From Allocoprobacillus sp002160865 (lineage in GTDB: Bacteria > Bacillota_I > Bacilli_A > Erysipelotrichales > Coprobacillaceae), in NCBI RefSeq assembly GCF_042850985.1, contig NZ_AP031415.1, forward strand, positions 868,001 to 932,000: a stretch of DNA of 64,000 bases, given 5' to 3'. A model generated the notes under the pieces. The model made no database searches and was not told where the DNA came from. It saw only the letters and a program-made list of their open reading frames with translations. Of the stretch, positions 42,726 through 51,923 are shown piece after piece; position 1 is the first letter of the stretch; each line of letters opens with the position of its first letter. The translations under genes and the position numbers were made by a program.

Positions 42726-43815
42726 AGATTATACAAAGAAATTTCAACATGAAATTATTAAAATACATATATTGATTACAGCAAGTTGTTTTGTTTTTAT
42801 TCTTTGTCTTTATTTTTATATGGATTATTTTTATAATGGTGCTTTTATTAATTTTTTACAAGAGTTTTTTGGTTGGGATTTTGCCCATTTTGCATTAAGA
42901 AATCAAAGAACGATTATCTTTATGATTATTATGATGGTTATTTTATTAAATTCTATTATCGTAGAAATTTATGCCATTCAAAAAATATCTCGTGTTTTTT
43001 CACAGATTCAAATTCTTTTTCAAAAAGATGATCAAAGAATTGTTTTAGATGAATCTCTATATGAATTAGAAAATGATTTAAATGCCTTAAAAAGAGAAAG
43101 TATTGAAAATGAAAAAAAGGCTATTGATGAAGTTCAACATAAAGTAGATATGATTGCATATCTGGCTCATGATATTAAAACACCTTTAGCCTCAGTCATA
43201 GGTTATTTATGTCTGTTAGATGAAACGCCTCATTTACCAGAGGATTTACGTCATCAGTACACTCATATTACTTTAGAAAAAGCCTATCGTTTAGAACGCC
43301 TCATTAATGAATTTTTTGATATCGCAAAACTCAATCAGACATATTCTCCTTTACATCTAGAAAATATCCATCTTCTTTATCTTTTAGAACAAATGAAAGA
43401 AGAATTTTATCCATTAACTTCTCAAAAAGATCAAAAAATAGATATTCAAGTTCCAGAAAATTTGATTGTCTGTGTTGATGCTCAAAAAATGGCAAGAGTT
43501 TTTAATAATATTTTAAAAAATGCTTTTCATTATAGTTATGAACATACAATCATTCATATCCAAGCTTATCAAGATGAAAGCTATACACATGTGGTTTTTG
43601 AAAATCAGGGAGATACAATTCCACCCGATAAAATTCAAAATATTTTTAAGCAGTTTTATCGTTTAGATGAATCACGTAATTCATCAACAGGAGGCTCAGG
43701 GCTAGGATTATCTATCGCCAAAACAATTGTGGAACAACATCATGGTTTTATTAAAGTCAAGAGTGAAAATCAAAAAACATCCTTTGATGTGATGTTACCA
43801 CGTCATGAACTTTAG
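42718..43815 (+). CDS. Sensor histidine kinase, VanS-like
   Basis: 365 residues. Two membrane segments (about 15-37 and 64-88) around a short outside loop, then a coiled linker, HisKA with His151 in MIAYLAHDIKTPLASVIGYL, and HATPase_c with ARVFNNILKNAFHYS (N box) and FKQFYRLDESRNSSTGGSGLGLSIAK (F and G boxes). Close to VanS in the kinase core. The sensed ligand is unknown; the small outside loop suggests sensing at or in the membrane. Confidence 0.93.
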   Translation: MNKDYTKKFQHEIIKIHILITASCFVFILCLYFYMDYFYNGAFINFLQEFFGWDFAHFALRNQRTIIFMIIMMVILLNSIIVEIYAIQKISRVFSQIQILFQKDDQRIVLDESLYELENDLNALKRESIENEKKAIDEVQHKVDMIAYLAHDIKTPLASVIGYLCLLDETPHLPEDLRHQYTHITLEKAYRLERLINEFFDIAKLNQTYSPLHLENIHLLYLLEQMKEEFYPLTSQKDQKIDIQVPENLIVCVDAQKMARVFNNILKNAFHYSYEHTIIHIQAYQDESYTHVVFENQGDTIPPDKIQNIFKQFYRLDESRNSSTGGSGLGLSIAKTIVEQHHGFIKVKSENQKTSFDVMLPRHEL

Positions 43816-43885
43816 AAAATCTTAAGTATTTATTAAAAAAATATATTTTTTATTCCTCTATAATGTTTTCATGGAGGAAGATGTT

Positions 43886-44635
43886 ATGAGAAGAAAAATA
43901 TTAGTATTTATAGCAGTATTGGTGATTCCTATCCTTATTTTACTAGCGGATCATTTTATTTTAAAAGAAGATATTCATTTATCTTATGATTATGATACAT
44001 CTGCCAAATGGCATCAAATTGTTGATAACCCCAATGCTTATCCTCAAGAATTGATTGATCTGGCATTAAGAAATAAAGAAACCATTTCTTTTGTAGCCGA
44101 TTATCCTGAAGATCATGAGAAAGACATTGCTATTAATATTCAACAAGAGATTCAAAGTGAAAGTATGCCTTTATTTATGCAATGGGATAAACGTTGGGGA
44201 TATAAGATGTATGGGGATCAGATGATGGCTATTGATGGATGTGGACCGACATGTTTATCAATGGTTGTCAGTTATCTTACTCAAAATGGACGTTATCATC
44301 CTTATTATATGGCACAGTATAGTGAACAAAATGGTTATTATAGTGAAGCAGGAACAGCGTGGCCATTGATGGTGAGAGGGGCACAGGCATGTGGTATTGA
44401 TGTTAAAGAAATTCCTTTGGATGAAAAAACAGTTGTTTCAAATCTGTTAGAAGGACATCCTATTATTTGTAGTGTTTCTAAAGGGACTTTTACATCTACA
44501 GGTCATTTTATTGTTTTATCTGAATATAAAAATCATCAAATAAAAGTGCTTGATCCTAACAGTCAAAAGAAAAGTGGATATTATTCTTTTGATGATCTAT
44601 CTTACCAAATTAGAAATTTATGGGCATATAGCTAG
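43886..44635 (+). CDS. C39-like cysteine peptidase, membrane-anchored
   Basis: 249 residues from ATG 43886 (GGAGGAAG upstream). N-terminal anchor at about 5-24. The papain-like C39_2 domain has the catalytic Cys in MMAIDGCGPTCLSMVVSYLT, His in TSTGHFIVLSEY and Asp in KVLDPNSQKKSGYY. Members act outside the membrane on peptides, possibly wall stem peptides or bacteriocin leaders. It follows the VanRS-like pair by 70 bases with a TATAAT -10 at about 43859, so it may be a target of that system. Confidence 0.88.
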   Translation: MRRKILVFIAVLVIPILILLADHFILKEDIHLSYDYDTSAKWHQIVDNPNAYPQELIDLALRNKETISFVADYPEDHEKDIAINIQQEIQSESMPLFMQWDKRWGYKMYGDQMMAIDGCGPTCLSMVVSYLTQNGRYHPYYMAQYSEQNGYYSEAGTAWPLMVRGAQACGIDVKEIPLDEKTVVSNLLEGHPIICSVSKGTFTSTGHFIVLSEYKNHQIKVLDPNSQKKSGYYSFDDLSYQIRNLWAYS

Positions 44636-44660
44636 AATAGTTTTTGACTATTCTTTTTTT
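44634..44660 (+). terminator. Terminator of the C39-like peptidase gene
   Basis: AGAATAG / CTATTCT with loop TTTTTGA, then seven T. Confidence 0.85.
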
Positions 44661-44672
44661 GTGTTATAAAAT
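44644..44672 (+). promoter_or_regulatory. Promoter of the metF-metH operon, overlapping the previous terminator
   Basis: TTGACT (44644-44649), 17-base spacer, TAAAAT (44667-44672). The -35 is in the loop and stem of the terminator. The leader to the metF start is about 15 bases: no S-box, T-box or B12 riboswitch fits. Confidence 0.65.
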
Positions 44673-44695
44673 AAACAAAAAATGGAGGTAACAAT

Positions 44696-45580
44696 ATGAA
44701 AATTTCTGAAATATTAAAAAAGAAAGCAACTATTTCTTTTGAAGTTTTTCCGCCTAAAAATAAAGAAGGAGATATTTCATCTATTTATTATACAATTGAA
44801 GAATTATCACATTTAAATCCAGATTTTATCAGTGTCACTTATGGGGCTGGTGGTTCAACAAAAGGAAAAACTGTTGAAATCGCATCTACGATTAAAAATC
44901 AATACCATATTGAAGCAGTTGCTCATTTGACATGTATTTCTTCAACACAACAAGAAATATTAGATATCTGTCAACAATTAAAAGACAACAATATAGAAAA
45001 TATTCTCTCTTTACGTGGAGATTATCCTCAAGATGGTCTTCAACATGAACTGGCTTTTCATTATGCAAAAGATTTAAATCAATTTATTTCATCTCATTTT
45101 CCAGATGATTTTTGTTTATCTGGGGCCTGTTATCCTGAGGTGCATCAAGAAGCCAGTTGCTTAGAAGACGATTTAAAGGCTTTAAAAGAAAAGGTAGATG
45201 CCGGAGCTGAGTATCTGATTACACAGATTTTCTTTGATAATCATTATTACTATCGTTTGGTTAAAGAGGCTAGAAAAAGAGGTATTACAGTACCGATTCT
45301 AGCTGGAATTATGCCTGTCACACATTCTAAATCATTATTAAGAACAGCCAAATTATGTGGATGTTCAATTCCATATGAATTATCAACAATGATTGAATCT
45401 TACTATCATTATCCTCAAGCTATGAAAGAAATAGGAATTAATTATGCAACACATCAGATTATTGATTTAATCACAAATGGAGTTGATGGTATCCATATTT
45501 ATACAATGAATAAACCTGAAATAGCGAAAGCTATTTTTCAAAATATTCCTACTGTATTAAAAGAGTTAAATCATGAATAA
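44696..45580 (+). CDS. metF: 5,10-methylenetetrahydrofolate reductase
   Basis: 294 residues, the length of bacterial MetF. FAD-dependent TIM barrel: SFEVFPPKNKEGD with the catalytic Glu, DFISVTYGAGGS, ILSLRGDYPQDG, GACYPEVHQEA, LITQIFFDNHYYYR and GIMPVTHSKSL. It supplies methyl-THF to MetH. Ribosome site AATGGAGGT; it overlaps the next gene by eight bases. Confidence 0.96.
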   Translation: MKISEILKKKATISFEVFPPKNKEGDISSIYYTIEELSHLNPDFISVTYGAGGSTKGKTVEIASTIKNQYHIEAVAHLTCISSTQQEILDICQQLKDNNIENILSLRGDYPQDGLQHELAFHYAKDLNQFISSHFPDDFCLSGACYPEVHQEASCLEDDLKALKEKVDAGAEYLITQIFFDNHYYYRLVKEARKRGITVPILAGIMPVTHSKSLLRTAKLCGCSIPYELSTMIESYYHYPQAMKEIGINYATHQIIDLITNGVDGIHIYTMNKPEIAKAIFQNIPTVLKELNHE

Positions 45581-46202
45581 ACAACTCATCAGACATTATC
45601 TTCAAGCTCAAACGGTCATGGACCAGACAACTGAACAATTCATAGATGAATGTATTCATGAAGTCCAGACGATTGCACAATTTAAAGCTGTCTATCAAAT
45701 TTATCATTTATCCCATCATCCCTTGATGTTGAAAGAAGTGAATATTCCTTTGGTATCAGATGATTTAAAGTTTTATTTCAAAGATTGTCATGAATGTTGT
45801 ATTATTGCCTGTACGCTCTCAACAATGATTGATCGTCAATTGAAGTATTATGAACATATTGATATGCATAAAGCTGTTGTATTTGATGCCGTGAGTAATG
45901 CGTATTTAGAGGAATGTTGTGATGATTTTGAAAAGACTTTAGATTTTAAAGAACGAACGTTTCGTTTGGCACCGGGTTATGGAGATATACCAATGCAGCT
46001 CAATAAAACATTCGCAACTTTGTTGCAGATTGATAAAAAATTAGGTGTCAGTATGAATAGTTCGGGCTTATTGATTCCAATGAAGTCGATGATTGGTCTT
46101 ATAGGGATTGGAAAAAATATGAAAAAAACATGTTTATCGTGTATTCGCAAAGAAAGTTGTGAATTAAGGAAAGGGGGACAAAGATGTTACGTGAAAGATT
46201 AA
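45573..46202 (+). CDS. Stand-alone methionine synthase activation domain
   Basis: 209 residues, equivalent to the C-terminal SAM-binding reactivation domain of long MetH, encoded as its own protein. The activation signature is RLAPGYGDIPM; MKSMIGLIGIG and CLSCIRKESCELRKGG follow, the last a Cys cluster common in such split forms. It should help reductive methylation of the oxidised cobalamin on the short MetH encoded next (19-base gene overlap). Confidence 0.9.
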   Translation: MNKQLIRHYLQAQTVMDQTTEQFIDECIHEVQTIAQFKAVYQIYHLSHHPLMLKEVNIPLVSDDLKFYFKDCHECCIIACTLSTMIDRQLKYYEHIDMHKAVVFDAVSNAYLEECCDDFEKTLDFKERTFRLAPGYGDIPMQLNKTFATLLQIDKKLGVSMNSSGLLIPMKSMIGLIGIGKNMKKTCLSCIRKESCELRKGGQRCYVKD

Positions 46203-48532
46203 AGAAAGAATTATTGATTTTTGATGGTGCTATGGGTTCAATGTTGCAAAAGTATGGAATGAAAGCAGGGGAGATACCAGAAGTTTATAATATAGAACAC
46301 CCTGAGATGATTATTGATATTCATAAGCAATATCTTAAGGCTGGGGCTCATTTTATCACGACGAATACTTTTGGGTGTAATCCTTTAAAGATGCAGGAAA
46401 GTGGATATTGTTATTGTGATTTATTGAAAGCCGCTGTGAAAAATGCTAAAAAAGCAAGAGATGAAGTGAATCCAGATGCTTATATTGTTTTAGATATTGG
46501 ACCTATAGGCCAGTTATTGGAACCACTAGGGACACTTCGCTTTGATGAAGCTTATGAAATGATTGCTTCACAGGTTTTAATGGTAAAAGATGATGTTGAT
46601 GCTGTTTTATTAGAAACAATGACAGATTTATATGAAGTTAAAGCAGGTATTTTAGCTGTCAAAGAAAATAGTGATTTACCTGTGTTTGTGACAATGACAT
46701 TTGAAGCTCATCAGCGTACTCTAACAGGAACAGATCCTCTCACATTTGTCAATGTAGTTGAAGGATTAAAGGTCGATGCTCTTGGTGTGAATTGTTCACT
46801 AGGACCAGTTGAACTATTACCGATTGTCAAAACGATTTTAAAATATGCTTCTGTGCCAGTCATTGTTCAACCAAACGCTGGATTACCTTGTTTAGAACAT
46901 GGTCATACATGTTATCCAATGAAAAGTGATGAATTTGTAGAAGCTATGAAAGAATATGCACAGCTTGGTGTTAATATTATTGGTGGATGTTGTGGAACGA
47001 CACCAGAATTTATTGCTGGTTTAAAAGAGCATTTGCCTTCATATAGTCAACCCCGAGAAGTCTTACCTTATACTGCTGTGTCCAGTGCTCATCAGACAGT
47101 TTTATTTGAAGGACAAGTGGTTGTTTGTGGTGAAAGACTTAATCCGACTGGGAAAAAGAAATTGAAAGCGGCTTTAAAAGAAGGAAACTATGAAGAATAT
47201 GTGAAAGAAGCCATTCAACAACAAAGAGCTGGCGCAGATATATTGGATGTTAATGTGGGTTTACCTGGTATTGATGAAAAACAGGTGATGGTCACTGTTC
47301 TCAAAATGTTGCAGGAAGTGATTGATTTGCCTTTACAGATTGATTCTTCTTCGCCAGAAGTCATTGAAAAAGCATGTCGTTATTATAATGGAAAGCCATT
47401 AATTAATTCAGTGAATGCTAAAGAGGAAGTTATGGAAGCTATTTTTCCGATTGTTCAAAAATATGGTGGTGTTGTTATTGGATTAACATTACAAGATGGA
47501 ATTCCTTTATATGCAGATGAAAGATTAACACTTGCCAAAAAAATTATACAAAAAGCAAAAACTTATCAAATACCATCAAAAGATATCATTATTGATTGTT
47601 TAACTTTAACAGCTTCAGCTCAACAAAAAGAAGTACAAGAAACATTAAAAGCTGTATCATTAGTTAAAAATGAATTATCTCTTTATACGACATTAGGTGT
47701 ATCTAATGTATCCTTTGGTTTACCTCATCGTCCTTTGCTTAATCGTACCTTTTTAGCACTGGCATTACAGGCAGGATTAAATTTACCGATTATTAATCCT
47801 TTAGATCAACAATTAATGGATACGATTGATGCTTATCGTGTTCTCTCTTATCAAGATAAAGATGCAATTCAATACATTGAAAAACAATCCCAGCACACCG
47901 TGCAACCAGTCTTTCCTACAACGGATTTTACATTGCATGATATCATTATTCATGGTTTAAAAGATGAAGTGAAAGCCAAAACACAGGAACTCTTACAAAC
48001 AAAACAAGCTTTAGAAATCATTGATCAAATCATTATTCCAGCACTGAATCAAGTGGGTGATGATTATGAAAAAAATCGTATCTTTTTACCACAACTGATT
48101 CAATCAGCAGAAACAACAAAACTTGCTTTTGAAGTCATTAAATCAACGTTTCATCAACAAGATGCTGCAAAAGCGACAGTTGTTATGTGTACTGTTGAAG
48201 GAGATGTTCATGATATTGGAAAGAATATTGTTAAGGTTATTTTAGAAAGCTATGGTTATCAAGTGATTGATTTAGGCAAAGATGTGAAAAAAGAACGTGT
48301 TGTGGAAGCCTATCAAAAATATCACCCTCAGGCGATAGGTTTGAGTGCTTTAATGACAACAACAGTCGTCCATATGCAAAAAACGATTCAGGCATTAAAA
48401 GAAGCTCATTGTGATTGTCCTATCTGGGTAGGAGGAGCTGTACTCACAGCGGATATTGCTAGAGAAATAGGGGCTGATTATTATTGCCAAGATGCAATGG
48501 CAACAGTCACATTATTACAGGATATTTTATAG
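46184..48532 (+). CDS. metH: Cobalamin-dependent methionine synthase, short form
   Basis: 782 residues against about 1,200 for the E. coli enzyme. Homocysteine domain 1-290 (LIFDGAMGSMLQ, zinc Cys in GVNCSLG and GGCCGTTP), methyl-THF domain about 310-560 (VVCGERLNPTGKKK, DILDVNVGLPGIDEK, GVSNVSFGLP), cap helices about 580-650, and B12 domain with VEGDVHDIGKNIVKVIL, including the cobalt-binding His. The reactivation domain is missing and is the preceding gene product. Ribosome site AAGGGGGA. Confidence 0.95.
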   Translation: MLRERLKKELLIFDGAMGSMLQKYGMKAGEIPEVYNIEHPEMIIDIHKQYLKAGAHFITTNTFGCNPLKMQESGYCYCDLLKAAVKNAKKARDEVNPDAYIVLDIGPIGQLLEPLGTLRFDEAYEMIASQVLMVKDDVDAVLLETMTDLYEVKAGILAVKENSDLPVFVTMTFEAHQRTLTGTDPLTFVNVVEGLKVDALGVNCSLGPVELLPIVKTILKYASVPVIVQPNAGLPCLEHGHTCYPMKSDEFVEAMKEYAQLGVNIIGGCCGTTPEFIAGLKEHLPSYSQPREVLPYTAVSSAHQTVLFEGQVVVCGERLNPTGKKKLKAALKEGNYEEYVKEAIQQQRAGADILDVNVGLPGIDEKQVMVTVLKMLQEVIDLPLQIDSSSPEVIEKACRYYNGKPLINSVNAKEEVMEAIFPIVQKYGGVVIGLTLQDGIPLYADERLTLAKKIIQKAKTYQIPSKDIIIDCLTLTASAQQKEVQETLKAVSLVKNELSLYTTLGVSNVSFGLPHRPLLNRTFLALALQAGLNLPIINPLDQQLMDTIDAYRVLSYQDKDAIQYIEKQSQHTVQPVFPTTDFTLHDIIIHGLKDEVKAKTQELLQTKQALEIIDQIIIPALNQVGDDYEKNRIFLPQLIQSAETTKLAFEVIKSTFHQQDAAKATVVMCTVEGDVHDIGKNIVKVILESYGYQVIDLGKDVKKERVVEAYQKYHPQAIGLSALMTTTVVHMQKTIQALKEAHCDCPIWVGGAVLTADIAREIGADYYCQDAMATVTLLQDIL

Positions 48533-48541
48533 GAGGGTCTT

Positions 48542-48694
48542 ATGGCATTAAAAGTTAAAATGAATGCAACCGATTTAGATGAACTTGAAACAGAGATTCC
48601 TTTGTTTGCAACACAAGAAGAAAGTGAAGATATTCAAGTTGATGAACAAATGACAATTAAAATTAAAGTCAAAGAAAAAGAAGAACAGTCTTAA
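48542..48694 (+). CDS. 50-residue acidic protein at the end of the metH operon
   Basis: ATG 48542 with AGGAGGGT five bases before it, nine bases after metH, so translated from the same message. It starts MALKVKMNATDLDELETE and ends in MTIKIKVKEKEEQS, with an acidic middle. No family recognised and no Cys. The stop is inside the shared terminator. Confidence 0.6.
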   Translation: MALKVKMNATDLDELETEIPLFATQEESEDIQVDEQMTIKIKVKEKEEQS

Positions 48695-48713
48695 TGTGAC
48701 TGTTCTTCTTTTT
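48678..48713. terminator. Bidirectional terminator between the metH operon and the ABC-F gene
   Basis: 13-bp stem AAGAAGAACAGTC / GACTGTTCTTCTT with loop TTAATGT, T run on the plus strand and A run before it that serves the minus strand. Confidence 0.85.
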
Positions 48714-50427
48714 CTAATAGAATAAGCCAACGATTGCTTTTGGTTTCAATATCTTCCTCTAATTGATTTCTTTGACAAGAAAGAGCTTGGATAGAAGCAA
48801 AATCACTGACATGATGAAGTTGTTCATCTAATTCATGAAGCTGTTGTTCTAGTAAAGGAAGTGTTTCTTCTAATGTTTGAAGTTCCTTTTTTTCATGATA
48901 TGTTAATCTGACAGCACGTTCTTTTTGAGGTTTCACTGCCTTTTTGACTTTGCGTTGAACAGGTTGTGCATTCAACATATAATCACTATAGCCTCCATTA
49001 TGAATTTCAATACGCTGATGATTAAACACCCAAAGCGTATCACAAAGACGATCTAAGAAATAACGATCATGGGATACAGTGATGATTATTCCTTGAAAAC
49101 TATCTAAATAGTCTTCTAAAATCTGTAATGTCGTAATATCTAAATCGTTAGTTGGTTCATCTAATAACAAGACATTAGGAGCACTCATTAAAACTTTTAA
49201 TAAATATAAGCGTCTTTTTTCACCACCAGATAAACGACCAATAGGTGTATATTGCATATCTTTATCAAATAGAAATTTTTCACACATTTGTTTAGCGGAA
49301 AACTCACCTTGACGTGTCTGGAGATAACGGGCTTCATCTTGAATATAGTCAATCACTTTTTGTTGAGAATCCATATCTTCGTGACCCTGTTTAAAGTAAC
49401 CGATACGAATGGTTTCACCATATTCTACATATCCTTTTGCAGGCTGTAATTCTCTGGCTATAATATGGAGTAAAGTTGATTTGCCAGAACCATTGATACC
49501 AATAATACCAACACGTTCATTTCTTTTTAATAAATAATCAAAAGGTTCAAACAAAACGGAATCATAACCATGTGATACACCATGTAAAACAATGGTTTTA
49601 TGACCTAAACGTGAAGCAATATCAATCATTTCTAAGTTTTGACGAACAGGAACATCCTCCTGTTGACTTAAAGTTTCAAATCTTTGAAGACGTCCTTTAT
49701 TTTTGGTCGTACGTGCCTGAACACCAGCACGAACCCATTCGAGTTCTTTTTTGAGAAATTGTTTTCTTTTGTGTTGTGTATTTTGTTGTGTTTCTTCTCG
49801 CAAAGCTTTTTGTTCTAAATAAAGTGAGTAGTTCGCATCATAGAAATAAAGTTGTCCATAGTCTAATTCCATCATACGCTTTGTAATACGTTCTAGAAAA
49901 TAACGATCATGGGTAATCATAACTAAAGCTTTATTGAATTTGATAAGAAATTTTTCTAAATATTCAATCATTTCATGATCTAAATGATTGGTTGGTTCAT
50001 CTAATAAGAGTAAATCACAAGGTTTGATGAGGGCGATTGCTAAAGCAACACGCTTTTTTTGACCACCTGATAATTGACCGACAGGTTGATGATGGTGAGT
50101 GATCTGAAAACGATTTAAAATGGAAAGGATTTCATATTCGGCAATATCATGTCCAACTTCTTGGTAGACTTGTTGTAGAACGGTGTTTTCTGGCTGGAAT
50201 TGTGGATGCTGCGAAAGATAGTTAATGCGGATATCTTTCTTTTTGATAATTTCTCCTTTATAATCTTCTTGACCAGCTAAAATTTTTAAAAGAGTTGATT
50301 TTCCAGCTCCATTAAGACCAATCAAACCTATTTTATCATGTTCATGAATAGAAAAAGAAATATCTTTTGCGATACATTTTAAATTGTTATATTTTTCAAG
50401 ATGTGATACACTCATTAACATATTCAT
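48691..50427 (-). CDS. ABC-F family ATPase, Uup-like
   Basis: 578 residues with two ABC domains and no membrane part. Domain 1: GLNGAGKST, LSGGQKKR, LLLLDEPTNHLD. Linker 210-260, Arg/Lys-rich (KKELEWVRAGVQARTTKNKGR). Domain 2: GINGSGKST, LSGGEKRR, LLLLDEPTNDLD. The last 75 residues form a coiled coil (LETLPLLEQQLHELDEQLHH-type), as in Uup. ABC-F proteins act on ribosomes; Uup-like ones are also linked to DNA structures. RBS AAAGGAG. Confidence 0.92.
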   Translation of the reverse strand: MNMLMSVSHLEKYNNLKCIAKDISFSIHEHDKIGLIGLNGAGKSTLLKILAGQEDYKGEIIKKKDIRINYLSQHPQFQPENTVLQQVYQEVGHDIAEYEILSILNRFQITHHHQPVGQLSGGQKKRVALAIALIKPCDLLLLDEPTNHLDHEMIEYLEKFLIKFNKALVMITHDRYFLERITKRMMELDYGQLYFYDANYSLYLEQKALREETQQNTQHKRKQFLKKELEWVRAGVQARTTKNKGRLQRFETLSQQEDVPVRQNLEMIDIASRLGHKTIVLHGVSHGYDSVLFEPFDYLLKRNERVGIIGINGSGKSTLLHIIARELQPAKGYVEYGETIRIGYFKQGHEDMDSQQKVIDYIQDEARYLQTRQGEFSAKQMCEKFLFDKDMQYTPIGRLSGGEKRRLYLLKVLMSAPNVLLLDEPTNDLDITTLQILEDYLDSFQGIIITVSHDRYFLDRLCDTLWVFNHQRIEIHNGGYSDYMLNAQPVQRKVKKAVKPQKERAVRLTYHEKKELQTLEETLPLLEQQLHELDEQLHHVSDFASIQALSCQRNQLEEDIETKSNRWLILLEKEEQSH

Positions 50428-50496
50428 ATTCTCCTTTATTGTTTTATTGTATCATGACTTTTTATTTTGTAAATATTTTCGTAGGAAGTGATGTTC

Positions 50497-51183
50497 ATGA
50501 AAAAAGTCATCATTATTTTATTCATTTTCATATTCATGTGTCAACCTGTTTTTGCACGTGCTGGAGGAGGTAGCAGCAGTGGTGGAGGAAGTCGTGGACA
50601 TAGCAGTCATACTTCATCACCACATACAAGCTCAACTCGTCAAGGTGGTTCGCCAATTGCAGGTGTTTTAGGTGCAGGTGGCTGTTTGATGATGATGCTG
50701 TACTGGAAGCGTCATAAAGCCAAAAAAATGCATCAGGAGATTGTAGATGATATAAAAACAGCATATCAGCAGGATACATTCTGGGATGAAAAAGTCTTAA
50801 AGAAAAAAGTAGAAGAACAATATTTTAAAATCCAGAAGGCTTGGTCAAAACAGGATTTAACAACACTCAAGCTATGTTTAAGTGACGCTCTTTATGAAAG
50901 ATGGCAATTAAAGATGGAATGGCAACAATATCAAAATCAACAGAATGTTTTAGATAATATTCAATTGTTTAAGGTGATTCTTGTTGATTTATATGATGAT
51001 ATAGATAATCATCAAGATTATTTCTGGGTATATATTGAAGGAAAGATGAATGATACGATGGTTCAAGATGAACAAGTCATAGAGAGTCATCATGATACTT
51101 TTGTAGAATATTGGAAATTTATACGTTATGGAGATGACATTTTATTGGATGAAATTAAACAACAAGATGAGGTAGAGTCATGA
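50497..51183 (+). CDS. TIM44-like domain protein with signal peptide
   Basis: About 228 residues from ATG 50497 (TAGGAAG upstream; GTG 50488 and ATG 50491 are also in frame). Signal/anchor 1-20, then a Gly/Ser/His-rich stretch (AGGGSSSGGGSRGHSSH), a membrane segment near 52-68, and a cytosol-type TIM44-like domain from about 95: EEQYFKIQKAWSKQDLTTLKLCLSDALYERWQLKMEWQQ. TIM44-like folds bind peptides or lipids. It overlaps the next gene by ATGA. Confidence 0.82.
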   Translation: MKKVIIILFIFIFMCQPVFARAGGGSSSGGGSRGHSSHTSSPHTSSTRQGGSPIAGVLGAGGCLMMMLYWKRHKAKKMHQEIVDDIKTAYQQDTFWDEKVLKKKVEEQYFKIQKAWSKQDLTTLKLCLSDALYERWQLKMEWQQYQNQQNVLDNIQLFKVILVDLYDDIDNHQDYFWVYIEGKMNDTMVQDEQVIESHHDTFVEYWKFIRYGDDILLDEIKQQDEVES

Positions 51184-51884
51184 AGTGGATTTGGAAATTA
51201 TTTCGATGGCTGATTCATTTGTTAGGACGTTTATGTGGTTCATTGTTAGGTTGGATATTTGGCTGGATTCCTCGTTTAAAAAAGCATATGACTGGCATTG
51301 AATTTGAACAATATGTTTATGAAATATTGAAACGACTAGGTTATAAACATTTGCGTTTAACACGTCAAAGTGGGGATTATGGGGTTGATATTCTAGCCAG
51401 TTATCGAGGTGTTAGATATGCTTTTCAATGTAAGTATTATAGTAAGCCAGTAGGTGTCAGTGCGATTCAACAGGCTTATAGTGGTTGTGAGTATTATGAT
51501 TATGATGAAGCAGTCGTTGTTACTAATCAGACTTTTACAAGACAGGCTTATGCTCTAGCAAAAAATAATGGTGTCATTTTATGGGATGGAGAAAAATTGG
51601 CTTTAATGCGTCGTCGTGCGAATCGTCACGCTTTATTTTATCGTTTTCATCATTCTGATCATCATCCTTATGAAGATATTTTGCAGGTCATTATAAATGC
51701 GAATTATGCTTCTGAAGATTTGCTTTATCAACAGCTCCAAATTCCTCTTTCACGAATTGATTATATTTTAGATGATTTAGAATTTTATGATATTGTATCA
51801 TGTGAAGATGAATATGGTTTAAGAGAAGTATATATTTCTTCAGTAGAGGAAGGCATAAAATTATTAGAAAAAAGTCCTATTTGA
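51180..51884 (+). CDS. Membrane-anchored Mrr-type nuclease-like protein with FtsK-gamma-like C-terminus
   Basis: 234 residues. Amphipathic, Trp-rich membrane segment at 1-30. Mrr-cat PD-(D/E)xK domain at about 38-145: GIEFEQYVYEILKRLGY, the acid in GDYGVDILA, and FQCKYYSKPVG with the catalytic Gln-x-Lys. C-terminal winged-helix at about 165-225 (DILQVIINANYASEDLLYQQLQIPLSRIDYILDDLEFYDIVS), similar in pattern to the FtsK gamma domain. No methylase partner, so not an ordinary restriction gene. Co-translated with the TIM44-like protein. Confidence 0.82.
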   Translation: MKWIWKLFRWLIHLLGRLCGSLLGWIFGWIPRLKKHMTGIEFEQYVYEILKRLGYKHLRLTRQSGDYGVDILASYRGVRYAFQCKYYSKPVGVSAIQQAYSGCEYYDYDEAVVVTNQTFTRQAYALAKNNGVILWDGEKLALMRRRANRHALFYRFHHSDHHPYEDILQVIINANYASEDLLYQQLQIPLSRIDYILDDLEFYDIVSCEDEYGLREVYISSVEEGIKLLEKSPI

Positions 51885-51923
51885 TATCATTTATGATACA
51901 ATAATAAAAACGGAGGTATAAAA

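Noticed and set aside
42045..43815. Vancomycin-resistance cluster
   Set aside because: Only the two-component genes resemble van; no ligase, dehydrogenase or dipeptidase gene is in the window, so resistance cannot be claimed.
44661..44695. S-box or other methionine riboswitch before metF
   Set aside because: Only about 35 bases between the terminator T run and the start codon, too short for any known methionine or B12 riboswitch.
51180..51884. Ordinary type IV restriction enzyme
   Set aside because: The Mrr-like domain is membrane-anchored, fused to a winged helix and coupled to a TIM44-like gene; no modification partner or typical restriction context.
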